From positions 92,117,181 to 92,181,180 of the forward strand of contig NC_044984.1 of the NCBI RefSeq assembly GCF_008728515.1: 64,000 nt of DNA, read 5' to 3'. Position 1 is the stretch's first letter; each line of letters starts with the position of its first letter. A model generated the notes under the pieces. That model was not told the origin of the DNA. It saw only the letters and a list, made by a program, of their open reading frames with translations, and searched no databases. Shown here in pieces: positions 1-12,215 of this stretch. This DNA is from Papio anubis (Eukaryota; Chordata; Mammalia; Primates; Cercopithecidae). A program made the translations under genes and the position numbers.

Positions 1-271
1 AGATTTGAGGTAACAACTGCCCTTTACAAAAGCCTGGCAGTTATTATGCTGGTAAAGTAAACAACCCAATGCCTGTTTATAGCAGTCCTGGTCTTTGGCT
101 GATTTCCCTAGTAGGATGATTTATGAGGAAGTAGATGGAGGATTTGTGTGTTTGGTATGATTCGGAATACCAGGAGAGCCCTTAACACAAAACTATATAT
201 ATTTTCTATTCCCTTCCATAAACACTGAAACCCCATTCTTTATTTCTTTTTTTTTTTTTTTTTCATTTTTC

Positions 272-540
272 TGGTCAAACATGCATTAAGCACCAGAAAT
301 GTAAATGGAATAAAGCTCGTGCACTAAAGAAAATGAGATAAGGACAGGATTCTTGATTCCAAAAGGCTAAAAGATCTCGTAGCAGGGATAAGATGAGTTT
401 AAGAGTGTGGTGTGTGGGAAGAGAGCAGAGCAATAGGGATCCAGAGGGAGAAACGAACCTTTCAGGCCTGGGAGCCCTGGGAAGGCTTTGTGGAGAAAAT
501 ACCACTGTGACTGGGCCTTAAAAGATGAATAAGATTTTCT
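272..540 (-). mobile_element. L2 LINE fragment
   Basis: The reverse strand resembles the L2 body; on the plus strand the phrase 'gggaaggctttgtggag' followed by 'actgggccttaaaagatgaataag' is the typical antisense L2 wording. It is old and diverged, with no ORF. A poly-T run (about 247-263) lies just before it. Boundaries are approximate. Confidence 0.5.
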
Positions 541-751
541 CAGTGCTGAGCCGTGTTTTTATCAGAAGTCTTTCAGCTATCCACGAGAGAAACTTAACTT
601 AAATGAGCTTAAACAAAAAGAGGGCAGTTATTGGTTCACACACAGAGACACAACTGACTTCAAGCCTAGCTGGATCCATGGCCCCAGTGTTATGATTCAA
701 GCTTGCTCTTTCTCTCTCCATTCCTAGGACAGATCCTCCCTGGTGGACAAA
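541..751. other. Unassigned stretch, possibly an old repeat
   Basis: No coding signal. The wording around 595-680 (a poly-A-rich piece followed by 'ggttcacacacagag' and 'tggatccatggccccag') is reminiscent of a dispersed mammalian repeat, but I cannot name the family. Confidence 0.3.
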
Positions 752-755
752 ATGG

Positions 756-1381
756 TGTGAAAGGAAAATAAATCCTGGGACCCCAAAATCACTAAGCTGA
801 AGGGAAAAGTCAGGCTGGGAATTGTAGGGCAAGCCTGCCTCCCATTCTATTCCTAATTAAGATAGAGCAAAGATAAAAAAAAAAAAAAAAAAAAGCTACC
901 TCCCTCCTTCCCTCACAATTTGCTCATAAGGAAATCCCCTGTGGACAAAGGACAGACAGAACTCAAAGTCATGCCTTTGCTCATGTGAGGCAAAAGCATA
1001 TCTGAGTGCTTCCTTTGCCCTATTGTTTTACTAAGGCTGGCTAAGGTGTAAGTGACTATTCCTCTAGATTGTGTATTCAGTGAAAGGCTAATCAGAAACT
1101 CACAAGAATGCAACTGTTTGTCTCTTACCTATCTATGACCTGGAACACCTCCTCCCCACATCAAGTTGTCCCAGCTTTCCAGACTGAACCAATGTACATT
1201 TTACACAAACTAATTGATGTCTTATATCTCCCTAAAATGTATAAAACCAAGCTGTGACCCTGCCACCTTGGGCACATGTCATGAGGACCTCCTGAGGTGA
1301 TGTCACAGGAATGTCCTTAACCTTGGCAAAATAAACTTTCTACATTTATTGAGACCTGTGTCAGATACTTTTTGGTTCACA
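756..1381 (+). mobile_element. Class I ERV solo LTR (MER4-group-like)
   Basis: The element begins TGTG and ends CACA and is flanked by an identical 4-bp target duplication, ATGG, at 752-755 and 1382-1385, as expected for class I ERVs. A TATA-like box TATAAAA lies at 1240-1246 and a polyadenylation signal AATAAA at 1330-1335, giving the normal U3-R-U5 order. An A20 run at 875-894 is an internal expansion. No internal retroviral genes remain, so this is a solo LTR left by LTR-LTR recombination. The exact family name is uncertain. Confidence 0.82.
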
Positions 1382-1401
1382 ATGGCTCTCAACAAACACA
1401 G

Positions 1402-1920
1402 TGCATTAGTTTTTTAGGGCCACTATAACAAATCACCATGAGCAGAATGTAATAGCTTCAAACAACAGAAATGCATTTTCTCACAATTCAGGAGGCCAGA
1501 ACTCAGACACTGGAAACCAAGGCATTGGCTGATTGGTTCCTTCTGTGGGTTCCTAGAAGGACTCCATTGCGTGCCTCTCTTCTAGCTTTTAGTGTTTGCC
1601 GGAAGTCCTTGGCATTTTTTTTTTTAATGCATCCCTCCAATCCCTCCCTCCACCTTCGCATTGCCTTTTTTGTGTTTCTCTTCTGTGTCTCTCAGAAGAT
1701 CTAAGATCTCCCTCTCTTTTATGTTTTGAGGATACCAGTCACTGGACTGAGGGTCCACCATAAATCTAAGATGATCTTTCTGGAGATCCTCAACTCAGTG
1801 ACCTCTCTACGAATATTTTATTCCAAACAAGGTCAAATTCTGAGGTTCCAAATGTACTTCAATTTTCAGAGGGTACTCTTTAACCTACTCCACTCAACAA
1901 AACCATTCCACTGTCTATAG
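1402..1920 (-). mobile_element. MLT1-type MaLR LTR
   Basis: The plus strand begins 'tgcattagttttttagggcc', the usual antisense end of MLT1 LTRs, and continues with 'aacaacagaaatgcatttt' and 'caggaggccagaa', both diagnostic of MLT1. The far end was interrupted by a MER1-type DNA transposon; a few LTR bases may continue from 2452. No 5-bp target duplication was identified. Confidence 0.75.
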
Positions 1921-2443
1921 CACTGGTACCCAATCTTTTTGGCACCAGGTATCGGTTTCATGGAAGATAATTTTTCCATGGACCGGGTACGGGGGAGGAT
2001 GTTTTGGGATGATTCAAACACATTACATTTATTGTGCACTTTATTTCTATTACTATTGCATTGTAATATTTAATAAAATAATTATGCAACTCACCATAAT
2101 GTAGAATCAGTGGGAGCCCTGAGCTTGTTTTCCTGCAACTAGACGGTTCCATCTGGGGGTGATGGGGACAGTGACAGATCATCAGGCATTAGGTTCTTGT
2201 AAGGAGTGCATAATCTGGATCCCTCGCATGCGCAGTTCACAAGAGGGCTCATGCTCCTATAAGAATCTAGTACCACCACTGATCTGACAGGAGATGGAGC
2301 TTAGGCAGCAATGCAAGCAATGGGGAGTGTAAATACAGATGAAGCTTCGCTCACTGGTCTGCCACTCACTTCTTGCTGTGTGGCTGGTTCCTAACAGGCC
2401 ATGGACTGGTACCGGTCTGTGGCCCAGTGGTTGGGGACCCCTG
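1921..2443 (-). mobile_element. MER1A-like hAT-Charlie DNA transposon
   Basis: A nonautonomous hAT element. The terminal inverted repeats are 'cactggtacccaa' on the left and 'ttggggacccctg' on the right. An identical 8-bp target duplication GTCTATAG stands at 1913-1920 and 2444-2451, the size expected for hAT elements. The length (523 bp) fits MER1A. It carries no transposase frame; related autonomous Charlie elements would have supplied it. It sits inside the MLT1 LTR and is therefore younger than it. Confidence 0.9.
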
Positions 2444-2455
2444 GTCTATAGCACA

Positions 2456-3014
2456 AAAATCCCACTACCATCAGCCCCTCACGGATCAAGGGTCAAAGCT
2501 TTGGTGGAGGTTGGGCTGTGGAGTTCAGCCTCATCAAAACTACATTGATTAGATTCTTAAGAAAAAAAAGCCTTCTGATATCAGAACATAAGGCGTGCTG
2601 CAGAAACGTCACTGATAGGATCTTGGAACAATCACTGGAAAAGCCTTCTGGGGGATATATGTATAGCAAGACATTTGGAATTATTATGCATCCCAACCAA
2701 ATAGATTCTAGAGGGAAGTTATTCTGTTGGCTTCCATTCTTTTTATAGATGAGAAGCCCAGAAGCACATGGAGAAAGTGATTGAGGGCCCCTGTATCCGA
2801 CAGCCAGTGGAAGGCATTCTGATGGAGGACAGGTGCCACCTGACCTACATATGGGGAGCAGGAGGCACCCAGAGAGCTGGGCAAACAGAAAGGGAGAGGA
2901 GCAATGCCAGGGATATGAACAGATCTTCAAAACACTTTCTGCATTTATTGCTACAGTTATCCTTGCCTTAGTTTACTTAAGCATTTTACCTATACAGCTA
3001 AAAGTTAGACAATT
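2456..3014. other. No recognised feature
   Basis: Diverged AT-moderate sequence. A weak MIR-core-like phrase ('agatgagaagcccagaagcac') occurs near 2747-2770. The open frames here, the longest 145 codons on the minus strand, have no recognisable domain and overlap in opposite directions. Confidence 0.4.
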
Positions 3015-3017
3015 GGT

Positions 3018-3779
3018 TAGTGATGGTTAATACTGAGTATCAACTTGATTGGATTGAAGGATGCAAAGTATTGTTCCCGGGTGTGTCTGTGGGAGTGTTG
3101 TCAAAGGAGATTAACATTCGAGTCAGTGGACTGGGAGAAGCAGACCCACCCTCAATCTGCGGGGGGCACAATCTAATCAGCTGTCAATACTGCCAGAATA
3201 AACCAGACAGGAGAACACGGACGGACTTGACTTGCTGAGTCTTCCTGGCTTCATCTTTCTCCTGTGCTGGATGCTTCCTGCCCTCAAACCTCCAACTTCA
3301 GGTTCTTCAGCTTTTAGACTCTTAGACTTACACCAGTGGTTTGCCAGGGGCTCTCAGGCCTTTGGCCACAGACTGAAGGCTGCTCTGTCGGCTTCTCTAG
3401 TTTTTGGGTATGGGAAGAGGGGTTCATAGGAGAAGGGCAATGGAGAAGGCTAGGGCGGGTGCGGTAATGTAGAGAATAGTGGTAGATGTTGAAGGTTTTA
3501 AGGGTTCTTTGGTGAAGAGCTTTATTGCATCAGCGAAGGGTTGTAGTAATCCGTAGGGACCTACAACATTGGGTCCTTTACGTAGTTGTATATAACCTAG
3601 TAATTTTCATTCAACAAGTGTAAGGAATGCTAAGTTTTGTGACTGGGACTGGCTTCCCTGTTCCTCAGCTTGCAGAAGGCCTATTGTGATCGTGTGAGTC
3701 AATACTCCTTAACAAACTCCCTTTCATCTGTAAATCTATCCTATTAGTTCTATCCCTTTAGAGAACCCTGACTAACACA
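3018..3779 (+). mobile_element. MLT2-like ERVL LTR, interrupted by a NUMT
   Basis: The left part carries 'gatggttaatactgag' and 'gtatcaacttgattgg', and the right part ends 'gagaaccctgactaacaca', both hallmarks of ERVL/MLT2-type LTRs. The middle reads 'tttggccacagactgaag'. LTR sequence stops near 3404 and resumes near 3633, with mitochondrial DNA between. The subfamily name is tentative. A 5-bp target duplication is not clear. Confidence 0.7.
3405..3632 (-). pseudogene. MT-ND1 (nuclear copy): NUMT: mitochondrial ND1 fragment
   Basis: Read on the minus strand with the vertebrate mitochondrial code (TGA as Trp, ATA as Met), this stretch translates continuously for about 75 codons. It contains ND1 motifs such as LLGYMQLRKGPNVVGPYG and QPFADAMKLFTKEPLKP. 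ND1 is a membrane subunit of respiratory complex I; this copy is from the N-terminal part of the gene. It has no start codon, ends in host LTR sequence and would be unreadable with the nuclear code, so it is a dead nuclear copy. Many third-position differences from human mtDNA as I remember it suggest an old transfer. Confidence 0.93.
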
Positions 3780-3784
3780 GGTTT

Positions 3785-5858
3785 TCAGAGGTTACTCTGA
3801 AGACCTGTGTGGGAGTCATGTTTGCACTCATCTTCAGTAATATCAGAAAAAGTAAAATAACATAGAACTTTTTAAAACATCAAATTAATTCAAGGTAAAG
3901 AAATGTGTTTTATTCCTAATTATATCCTTTCTACCTTTTTGGTATTTGTTAAGCTTTTATTGTATTTAATCATGGTCACAGTAGAAGGTAATTTTGTCTT
4001 GTTTGATCTAGTTTTGTGGCCTATATTTAGCAAATGAAAATGATGATGACTCAATATTGGCTTTCCACAGTTTTGGGTGGAGAAAATATTTACTGACTCA
4101 TGACATCCAAAGGCCTGGGATCCCTAATTTGACCAACTGCTATGTCTCATTAGGTAGCCCCCAAGCTGAGCAACCACAATGAGAAATCAAAGGGACTTCC
4201 CCTAACCATTTATTTTCTTAAGAGGAGAGTGGCTTTGATTCTGAATGGACTTTTACTACATTTGGCATGTTTTAAGAAAGCTGTTTTGCTGAGGATGAGA
4301 TGAAGTTTGTTAATTGCATTATGGGTTGCTAAGGGACGTGCCACTCTGAAGTGCCACATGCATGTGGCAACTCTTTAGCACCTGTGGCCTAGGGACCTTA
4401 CCGCCATTATCCTGCATGTTCAAAAACACAAGACCCACTTGTTAGTCAAAGCAGCTGACCTACGAATACCTTCTAAGTCAGTTGAAAAGCTTTGACGATT
4501 TTTCAAACAGGAAAATTAGCCAGGTATTGTTCAGAATGGTTGACCTGTGAATTTGATTTTTATTTGTTTACCTACACAGCCATGACACCAAATTAGCAAT
4601 AAGCAGACTTCAGCCAGACGTCATGGCTGGTGGCATCTGAGCTGCACATCATCTACCACATTCCAAGCATGTGTGACTTCCCCTCCCCACGATTCCTGCT
4701 ATTCAGAATAAGTGGAGGCAGGGAGGTCATGGTAAAGGCTTATTAAAAAAACAGTCAGACATAAAACAATTGTTTCCTTGGACTTAGAAGGACAAATTTT
4801 CTTTGCCTAAGCAGGAAGCAAGGAAATATTCAGGAGAGGCTATTGGCCATTGATCATGTCCCTATGGAGACCTGAGTTTATGTGAGTGATACTATTGGAT
4901 CTACTTTCTCCACCTCTCCCAGACTATTTAAGTTTTGGTCAATTGCAGCAGAATGAAAGGGAGAAGTGTTGAAACTCCAGCAAAGAAAATATATGAGGGT
5001 AAACTAGTAGATGAATGCCCTTACCCTCCAGGCCTTAGAACAGAGAAGACAGTAAACATCTCCTACTCTTCTCATTCGTTGATTGGTTCAGTCACTGATG
5101 GGCTGACCTCATCATTCATTGATCATTTGCAAATCAAAAATTTTAATAGTGACTGTTATATGCAAATTATTCTTAGGACCATGGGATGAAGAGGTAATAA
5201 AAATGAGTCCAAAAGGAAAATGCTTTTAGGAAACTTGTTTTAGGCTGGTGTTGAGAATGTTGGTTTCTTGAGAGCCCTTGGGTATCTTTTTGGCCTCAAA
5301 AGAGCTGAGTAGGTTGGAGGTTTCTATTTCGGAAGAGATGAAACAGTCCATCTGGCTGATGAGGGCTCACTCCAGTCTTCATATCTTAACGGAGAAAAAT
5401 AAATACATCATTCATGTTTGTTCCTCAGGGCCAGTCAGTTCCCCAGGGAAGAAAAACAGATAAATATTTAGGGCATAAGCTTATCTAGGAAGAGTGGGTA
5501 TGTCCCCTGGAATTTAAACTCACTGGGAAAGAGAGAAAAAGACCAATCGCTAGCCACCCTGATTCACTATTAACAGAGTTTATTGATATTAATAATTATT
5601 ATTGCTTGTCGGATATTAACAATTTAAGCACATGTTTAGTGTCTACTCATCATCATCACTGGGCTGAAGATACAGAAAGTCAAAGCATAGCTCTTACCCT
5701 ACCAAAAGTTGCTCATTATCTAGTCAGGGAGGAAGCTTGGGCAAGAAAAAGAAGGCAGAGTCCTGCTTTCAATTGAGCTTTATAAAACACATGAGATGAT
5801 ATAAAATCTTTTCATTCTTCTGGTATGTAATTGGAGGGCTGGTCTATCACAATGAAGA
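3785..5858. other. Non-repetitive stretch, nothing assigned
   Basis: About 2 kb of AT-rich single-copy-looking DNA. I see no Alu, L1, LTR or MIR body and no credible exon. The short open frames at 4935-5189 and 5278-5463 lack domains. Confidence 0.5.
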
Positions 5859-5861
5859 TTA

Positions 5862-6102
5862 TAACTTCCATGTGTATTGCATACTTACTATTTGCCAGAG
5901 ACTATTCTAACTACTTTGCATACATTATCCCATTTACAACCACGTGAAATAGGCAATGTTATTCTAGATTTGCAGATGAGGAAACTGAATCACAGTTAAA
6001 TGATTTGCATGAGGTTATATGGCTAGTAAATAGTGGAGCTAACATTCATATTCATGTAGAGTGCACCAAAGTTTCCATGCATAACCAATGTGCTATATTG
6101 CT
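5862..6102 (+). mobile_element. MIR SINE
   Basis: A near full-length MIR. 'acttactatttgccagagac' matches the 5' region, 'cagatgaggaaactgaatcac' is the MIR core, and 'gcttatgtgctatattgc'-like wording closes it. This is an ancient tRNA-derived SINE mobilised by L2. Confidence 0.85.
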
Positions 6103-6899
6103 TTGCATCTGAGAGATTATTACGTCAGAACTATGGCTTAGGAGGCACCAAAGACTGGGCAGAGCAAGCACTTCAGGACAGGTTCTATCAGCCATATCAG
6201 CCATAGATGGTTGTGGGCATCACATAATCCAAGAAATCAGCCATGTTGAGGGAGATGAGCCCTGGATACCAGACGAACAGAGATAAAAAATGGACTGAGG
6301 AGATGTGATGTGCCTTTGGAGGGAGCAAATGTAGCCACATTGACAGATCACAGAAGAAGGAACTAGGTAGTCCTCTAAGCAGGTGAATAATAACAAAATT
6401 AACATATGGATGACTTGCAAATGACTGTGCTCATCAGGTGTTTATTTGGCTCCAAACAAAATAAACTAAATATAAACCATCTCAAATAAACAAGGGCACC
6501 TATTAGATAATGAAACTGAAGTGTCTATGGGTACGTTAGCTTCAGGAATAGCTCAATCCAGCTGTTCAAATCAAGAATCTGTTTCTTTACCTCTGAGACC
6601 TGCTTTTTTTGTTGGCTTTATTCTCAGTTTTTCTTCATGTAGTAGTGTCTTGTTGCTTAGCAACCACAGAGGAAAAAAGTTTCTTTTTTCCAATAGTTTA
6701 TTATTTAATTAGAGTGCTTCAGGAAAAGGGAAGAGCAAACAAACTTCTAGGATCTGTTTGGTTGGAGAACACAAGCACTAAATTCTGTGCTTTGTAAATA
6801 AAGATGTGCAACACTTGGACCATGCATTCAAGGAGTTAATAGTCAAATTGGGGTAATTGACAGGTTTAAAAATAGAAACAGCGTAAGTTGATTGACACT

Positions 6900-7170
6900 G
6901 TGTTTGTTTGTCAGGGTATCTCTGTTTCCTAGGCTGTAGTGTAGTAGTGCAATCACAGCTCACTGCAGCCTCGATCTCCCGGGCTCAAGCTATCCTCCCA
7001 CCTCAGCCTCCCAAGTAACTGAGACTACGGGCATACCATTACACCCGGATAATTTTTTTCTAATTTATTTTTTGTAGAGACAGGGTCTCACTATGTTGCT
7101 CATGGCTGGTCTTTAACTCCTGGGCTCAAGCAATCCTCCTGCCTCAGCCTCCCAAAGTGTTGGGATTACA
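6900..7170 (-). mobile_element. Alu (AluJ-like), 5' truncated
   Basis: Antisense Alu with 'caatcacagctcactgcagcc' and 'gatctcccgggctcaagc', typical of older AluJ copies. It stops at 'gttgggattaca', so the last 30 or so bases of the Alu 5' end are missing. No intact target duplication was found. Confidence 0.9.
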
Positions 7171-9055
7171 TTGTGATGTACCTGATAATAAATTTTAGGG
7201 TACACTTGGTACTTAAAAACATGAATCAGAGAAGGCCTCAGTTGGGAATCAAACCTTTTCTTCTGGGATAAAAAAAAGTGGAGCTTTCGTCATCACACAC
7301 AGTAAACAAAATTATGGTTGTGATTTCCGTAACAGGGTCTTCGGTAATTGTTTTGTTTTACTCACAATAAAACTTGTTGAGAATAGCAGGTTATATTTAC
7401 GTCTGCATATCTGCTCAATGATCTGTAGCATCACTCATTGATGTGGTGATGAATCTGAAATCCATTAAGAAAGAATGGAAGAATAAGATTTACTTCACAA
7501 AGGTTAACCTTAAAATCCAGCACTGTCTTGTTGCTGTGAATAAAGGAACACTTGCTAAGAATCCCCAACTAAAACCACCAACCAAGCTCACTGTCTCTTT
7601 CTGGCTTGCTCTCTTTCTCCCTTATGCACTAAAAAAAAAGGATTTATCTTTTAATTTAGCTTTAATTCACAATTTCACAATTAATTAAACATCAGCCTAA
7701 TCATTATACCCACAAAGCATTTAAACTGATGTTAGGAGAATGATGGGGAAATGAATAATGCTTTGAAGGTCCATTTCAAATTAGTTATTTGATTAATGAA
7801 TATTTCACAAGGGCATTTGGGAGATGACCTCTGTTGATGACTTAAAGAAAGACAAGTCTGTTTAGGTAATGAGACGACAAAGCGAGTTTGAGTTATCTCT
7901 GGGTGTATGTTGTGTAGAATTACAAGGATTAATCCATACAAAATGTATTACTTTTCCCGTGGCTCGTTGGAGATAACATAGAATTGTAAGATCAATAAAT
8001 AAAGTTTGGCATTTTGAAGATGCTGCTTGATGATAAACTGCAATGTGCACCCCAGACCGCCAGCCATGAGCACAAGCCGCCCACCAGAGGCTTATGAAAG
8101 AAAGCTGGGCTTGTTCCTGATAAGGCCTGTGGTGGGGCGGGCTGTTTGCCTCATAAACTCTCCATAATCCCTCCTAGCACCTGACCTTTCGATTTCTTAG
8201 ATGTAGAGGAAGAAAATTGGCTGTCACCAGCTTCCTATATATTCAAACAAATAAGAAACAGCTTACCTTGTTTTGTGGTTTAGAAGGAGCCTTTTCCCAG
8301 CAGTTTCATGATCAAAAGCACATATTGCAAGAGGGAATCAAATATAGGTCAAAGACGCTGACTGCAGCACACGATAAGAATAGGACAATGAGGAGGAGGT
8401 GGTGTAATCACAACCAGCCTGCCTTCTTTGGCAAGGAACACTTATGGCAATCTCGCTGTCCTCATCTTGGACAGTTAAGTCACTTTTCATTCTTAATTAT
8501 ATTAAATCTTAGAACAGTCAAAGCTGAATCAAACATGGAGGTCATCAGGGTCCCAAAAGGACTGGAGTTATTTGAACATGAAGCAAATACTAGAAAGGGT
8601 TTAATTTTTATGGTAAGCAACATAGCACTGTTTTCCTCCTGAGTTTTTCTTTTTGTCTTGAAACTATGGAAGTGACTCTCCAAAGGCAGAGTTTCTGTTC
8701 ATTCCACAAATAATAATCCAAAGCCTTCTAGTGCTAAATCACTTCCTCATAGCAAGTTGAGAACTTGAACTCTTATGGACCCTGGGGGACGCCTGGACAC
8801 CCAGTACACAGGGTGAAATCAGAGCCTCTGGTTGCAACACACAGGGCAGGTGAGTGGGGCCAGGCTCCAGTGCCCACCTTCCCCCGAAGTATAAAGGATG
8901 AGTTAACATCTTCTAAAACCATCTATTAAGCCATTCTAAATGACTCTAACTCTAAGGAAAGACAGACAAATACCCCTTTAGAAACAGGAGACTTTATGAC
9001 ATGGCTTGGAATTTAAGACTAGTTTGGGGTAGTAGAAATTTTTGAAATTATAAGA
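7171..9055. other. Non-repetitive stretch, one GC-richer patch
   Basis: No repeat body recognised. A GC-richer patch at about 8045-8175 contains a GATAAG motif and GGGGCGGG. A consensus-like splice donor (CAG/GTGAGT) occurs near 8849, but no exon around it can be supported. The 141-codon frame at 8217-8642 begins with TTG and has no recognisable domain. Confidence 0.45.
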
Positions 9056-9057
9056 TT

Positions 9058-9105
9058 AACTGTTCAGCTTTAGGCAAGTCACTTAGTGTCTCTCCTCTAA
9101 AAATG
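9058..9105 (-). mobile_element. Short MIR fragment
   Basis: The words 'ttaggcaagtcacttagtg' followed by 'tctctcctc' match the antisense MIR core. Very short and uncertain. Confidence 0.4.
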
Positions 9106-9109
9106 CAAG

Positions 9110-12080
9110 CACTTTTGCAGCTTAGAATTTCCTTTGAGTTCAAAACCTCTCTTCTCCTAAGGTTTATTCCTCGACATGGGAGAAAAACAATTCAGGAATT
9201 ATGGCATTAAAATTGTGTGTAGTCATTGCCATGTGACTATTAGGCAAACAGATTTTTAGCCTTTTGAGTGGTTGTTTCTTCGAATCTGAGTTCTCAATTT
9301 TTGATTTTCATATGTACTTTAACATAAATCATCCAACAGGAAGTTATTTGTTACAGCTTGCATTTATCTGCACTCGCTTCCAAATATTATTTGAGACCCA
9401 AGTTTCTCATATCATTTCCAGCATTGCGTCATTATTTCAGTGCTTTTTGGCATATTTCGTTTTGGGCTTGAAATATTCTAGCACATGCATTTCTAAGGTT
9501 ATTGGCTGGGGAAAATCCTTGCTTTCATTTAGCCTTATAAAGAATCATCTCATGCTGAATATCTCCCAGATAACCTTCCTCCAGGAGATGATTTAAAAGT
9601 CAAATGACACGACAAGACTGGCTCTCATTTTCCCTTTTCAAGTCCAGAAAGGCTTTCTCGAAATATTTGGCATCCTACTCTCTGGCAAAGCAGCATCTGG
9701 GAATTGCTCAGGATGTCAAGCACTTCTTGGTTTCTTTTCTCTTGCTCTTTCTTCCCTCAAATGGAGACATCCTTGCCCTTGGAATTGATTCAGGCTTGGG
9801 ACTAAGGGATTTGAGTAAGTCTAGTACCTCTCTCTGGACCTCATTGTGTCTTCCTCAACATGCCTTTAGTTTGGACTTTGTGTCCTGCTCTAATGGCTGA
9901 TTATATACCATTGTCCTTTCACATTTGTGTCTTCCTGAGAGCGATGGTGTCCTGCTCCTTGAACTGATGGCTAATGACTAGAAATCTCATATTATGACCT
10001 GAAACTTTCCTGATGGCAGCCACTTGCCTGGCTTTGTATTTAAAAAAAAAAAAAAAAAAGATCTTGTTCTGGTTCAGAAGCAGGTTAGATCTCTTCAAGA
10101 GTGCCCTCAGGGATGGCAGGTCACCAAGACTCCTGAGATCTGATCACTTCCTCATTTGTAGCTGACTTTACACTTCTAACTTTGGCTGCCCCTGGAATTC
10201 ATTTCTTGACACTAGTCCAAATCAGAATTGGTGCCTGGCTTTAACATCCTAGTTGATTCCATCCTCACCATCATGCATTACAATTTCAACAAAGGGCACC
10301 ACTCTCTTATACAAACAGCGTAAGTATTTTCCTTGTTATAAATTGATCAACATGTAAATTCTTTTAGTTTTACTGTTTGTTGATACCTACACCACCTTTG
10401 AGGGTCTGTATGGGGACCGAGATTTAACATCACAGATATAATTGGACAGTGACAATCTCAGGTTACGTTCTTATAAATACAGCTGTTGTGCTGCCAGATT
10501 AGCCATCATCATATCTGGATGCTTCCACTTCTTGCTGAAAAGAACTACTCCCTCTATCAGCAAGCTCACTGTTAGGAATGTCTGGTTTCTTGTTTTAGGG
10601 CCTCTCTTTCTGGCCCCAGTCCAACCAGCTACACCCTACTTGTCCACATGCAAATAATGCCAAGGAACCTGATGGAAAAACAGATTGACATAGGACAGCT
10701 TTGCTAGCAAGAAATGTCCTATTGCTCAAAAATTTGAATGCTGCCAGAATCATTCCCCTTCCCCACTTATGCCCATTCTATACCATATTTTCCTTTCCTA
10801 TCTGGTGCTACCTTCTCATTAGTATCCCAGTAGGAAAGAGCCTTCATGGAGAAAGGATGCCGACCGAAGTTGTCCTTGTAGAAACCTCTTCCCCTACTTG
10901 CATTTTCATGACTGAAACCTGCGGTTATATTTGCTACCTACCTTTATCACCTGGGCTTTCATGAGAAAGATGCATTTGAGAAGCAAATAAGATTGGAATC
11001 TAAAAAGACCAGAAAGTGTACTTCAGGACTGAATCTCCAGCAGAGAGAAGGTGTTTGGGAGAGTAGTTGCAATCTTTATTCAGAAATGGACCCAATTCAG
11101 AGGCCTTTTAGTGCAGTAAATCACGCACTTGATAATCATCAAACATGATTTTTACAGTGAACTATCATTGTGAAGTCCTATTTTAAGACACTAAACTTAT
11201 TGTCCCCACTCTGTAAAAGTTCAAAATCAGGGCTATTGTGAGTTTATCATACCTTTAAAATTGGTGAGTCCTCCCCGCCTCTCCTATGCCCAATCCCTAA
11301 AACAAAACACATTTTTGCACATACAGATAGAATACACATAAAGAATCCTTAAGATTTTGGCATATGGCGAATGTTAAATTTGGCCTGTGGAGTAACACCT
11401 CCTAAGGAAAAGAGAAGTGAGGAAGCTTTGCTGCATAGTCTTCAGTGCAAACCTGCAAAAGTCCTGGGGTCGTGGGTGATTGTGTGAAGTAATCTGAGCT
11501 TGTCTAGCTTCAGATCTATTTTTCTTGGACTATCCAAAGTCAGGTACTTATTGGGGTTTAGATGTAAAGAAAGACAGTCTGTGGCATCCCTGGGATCCTT
11601 GGCTGTGAGTATTGTGATTTTGGATGAAGAAACTAATCTATTTCTAGCAATTCTTTTTCTTCTTGGACAGGTTCTTACGATTTGGGTGCAAAAAAGAAAG
11701 TGGAAGTAGGGGGAGGGTGCAATACAGTGATTTATACCTTATGTTTGTGGGTTATCTTCAAGCCATTATTTTTGCTCCTTTTTAAGTAACTGAGATCCTC
11801 CCGGAGAAGAAAGAATATAGATAACCTCTTACATTATGGTGTCACTGAAAGAACTTGTTTAAGCACATTTCATTGCAAAGCAGAAAAACCTTCCTAATTA
11901 AAAACACAGAAGGGGTCCTAGGACCTACTTGTAGGAAGTTCAACTATGCTTTATACTTGCTGGCTCTGGGAACATAAAAAGTCAAGATGTTCTTTCTGCA
12001 AACTATCTTTCTCTACTTGCCCATGGTCCAACAAGATTTTAATCTTCCCATATTCCTATTACAGTTTGCTTGGCTCAAAT
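9110..12080. other. Non-repetitive stretch, nothing assigned
   Basis: About 3 kb without a recognised element, apart from an A18 run at 10042-10059. Short open frames at 9264-9596, 9604-9900 and 10701-10964 have no domain and no splice context. Confidence 0.45.
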
Positions 12081-12084
12081 TTAG

Positions 12085-12215
12085 AAGTGTTTCCACTATC
12101 AACGAGGTCTGGCCAGGAGGGACAGATTCTTGTATGCCCAAACCCTAGCACAATGCTGAGCACACAGTGAGTATGCAATATACTTATATCAAATGAATTA
12201 ATGAATCAAATGTTC
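12085..12215 (+). mobile_element. L2 LINE 3' end
   Basis: 'ctagcacaatgctgagcac' then 'acagtgagtatgcaatatac' and an AATGAATTAATGAAT tail match the L2 3' terminus, including its short tandem-repeat tail. Confidence 0.7.

Noticed and set aside
8217..8642. 141-codon plus-strand frame
   Set aside because: Starts with TTG, no domain recognised; treated as chance.
8845..8856. Good splice-donor-like CAG/GTGAGT
   Set aside because: No acceptable exon body or acceptor around it.
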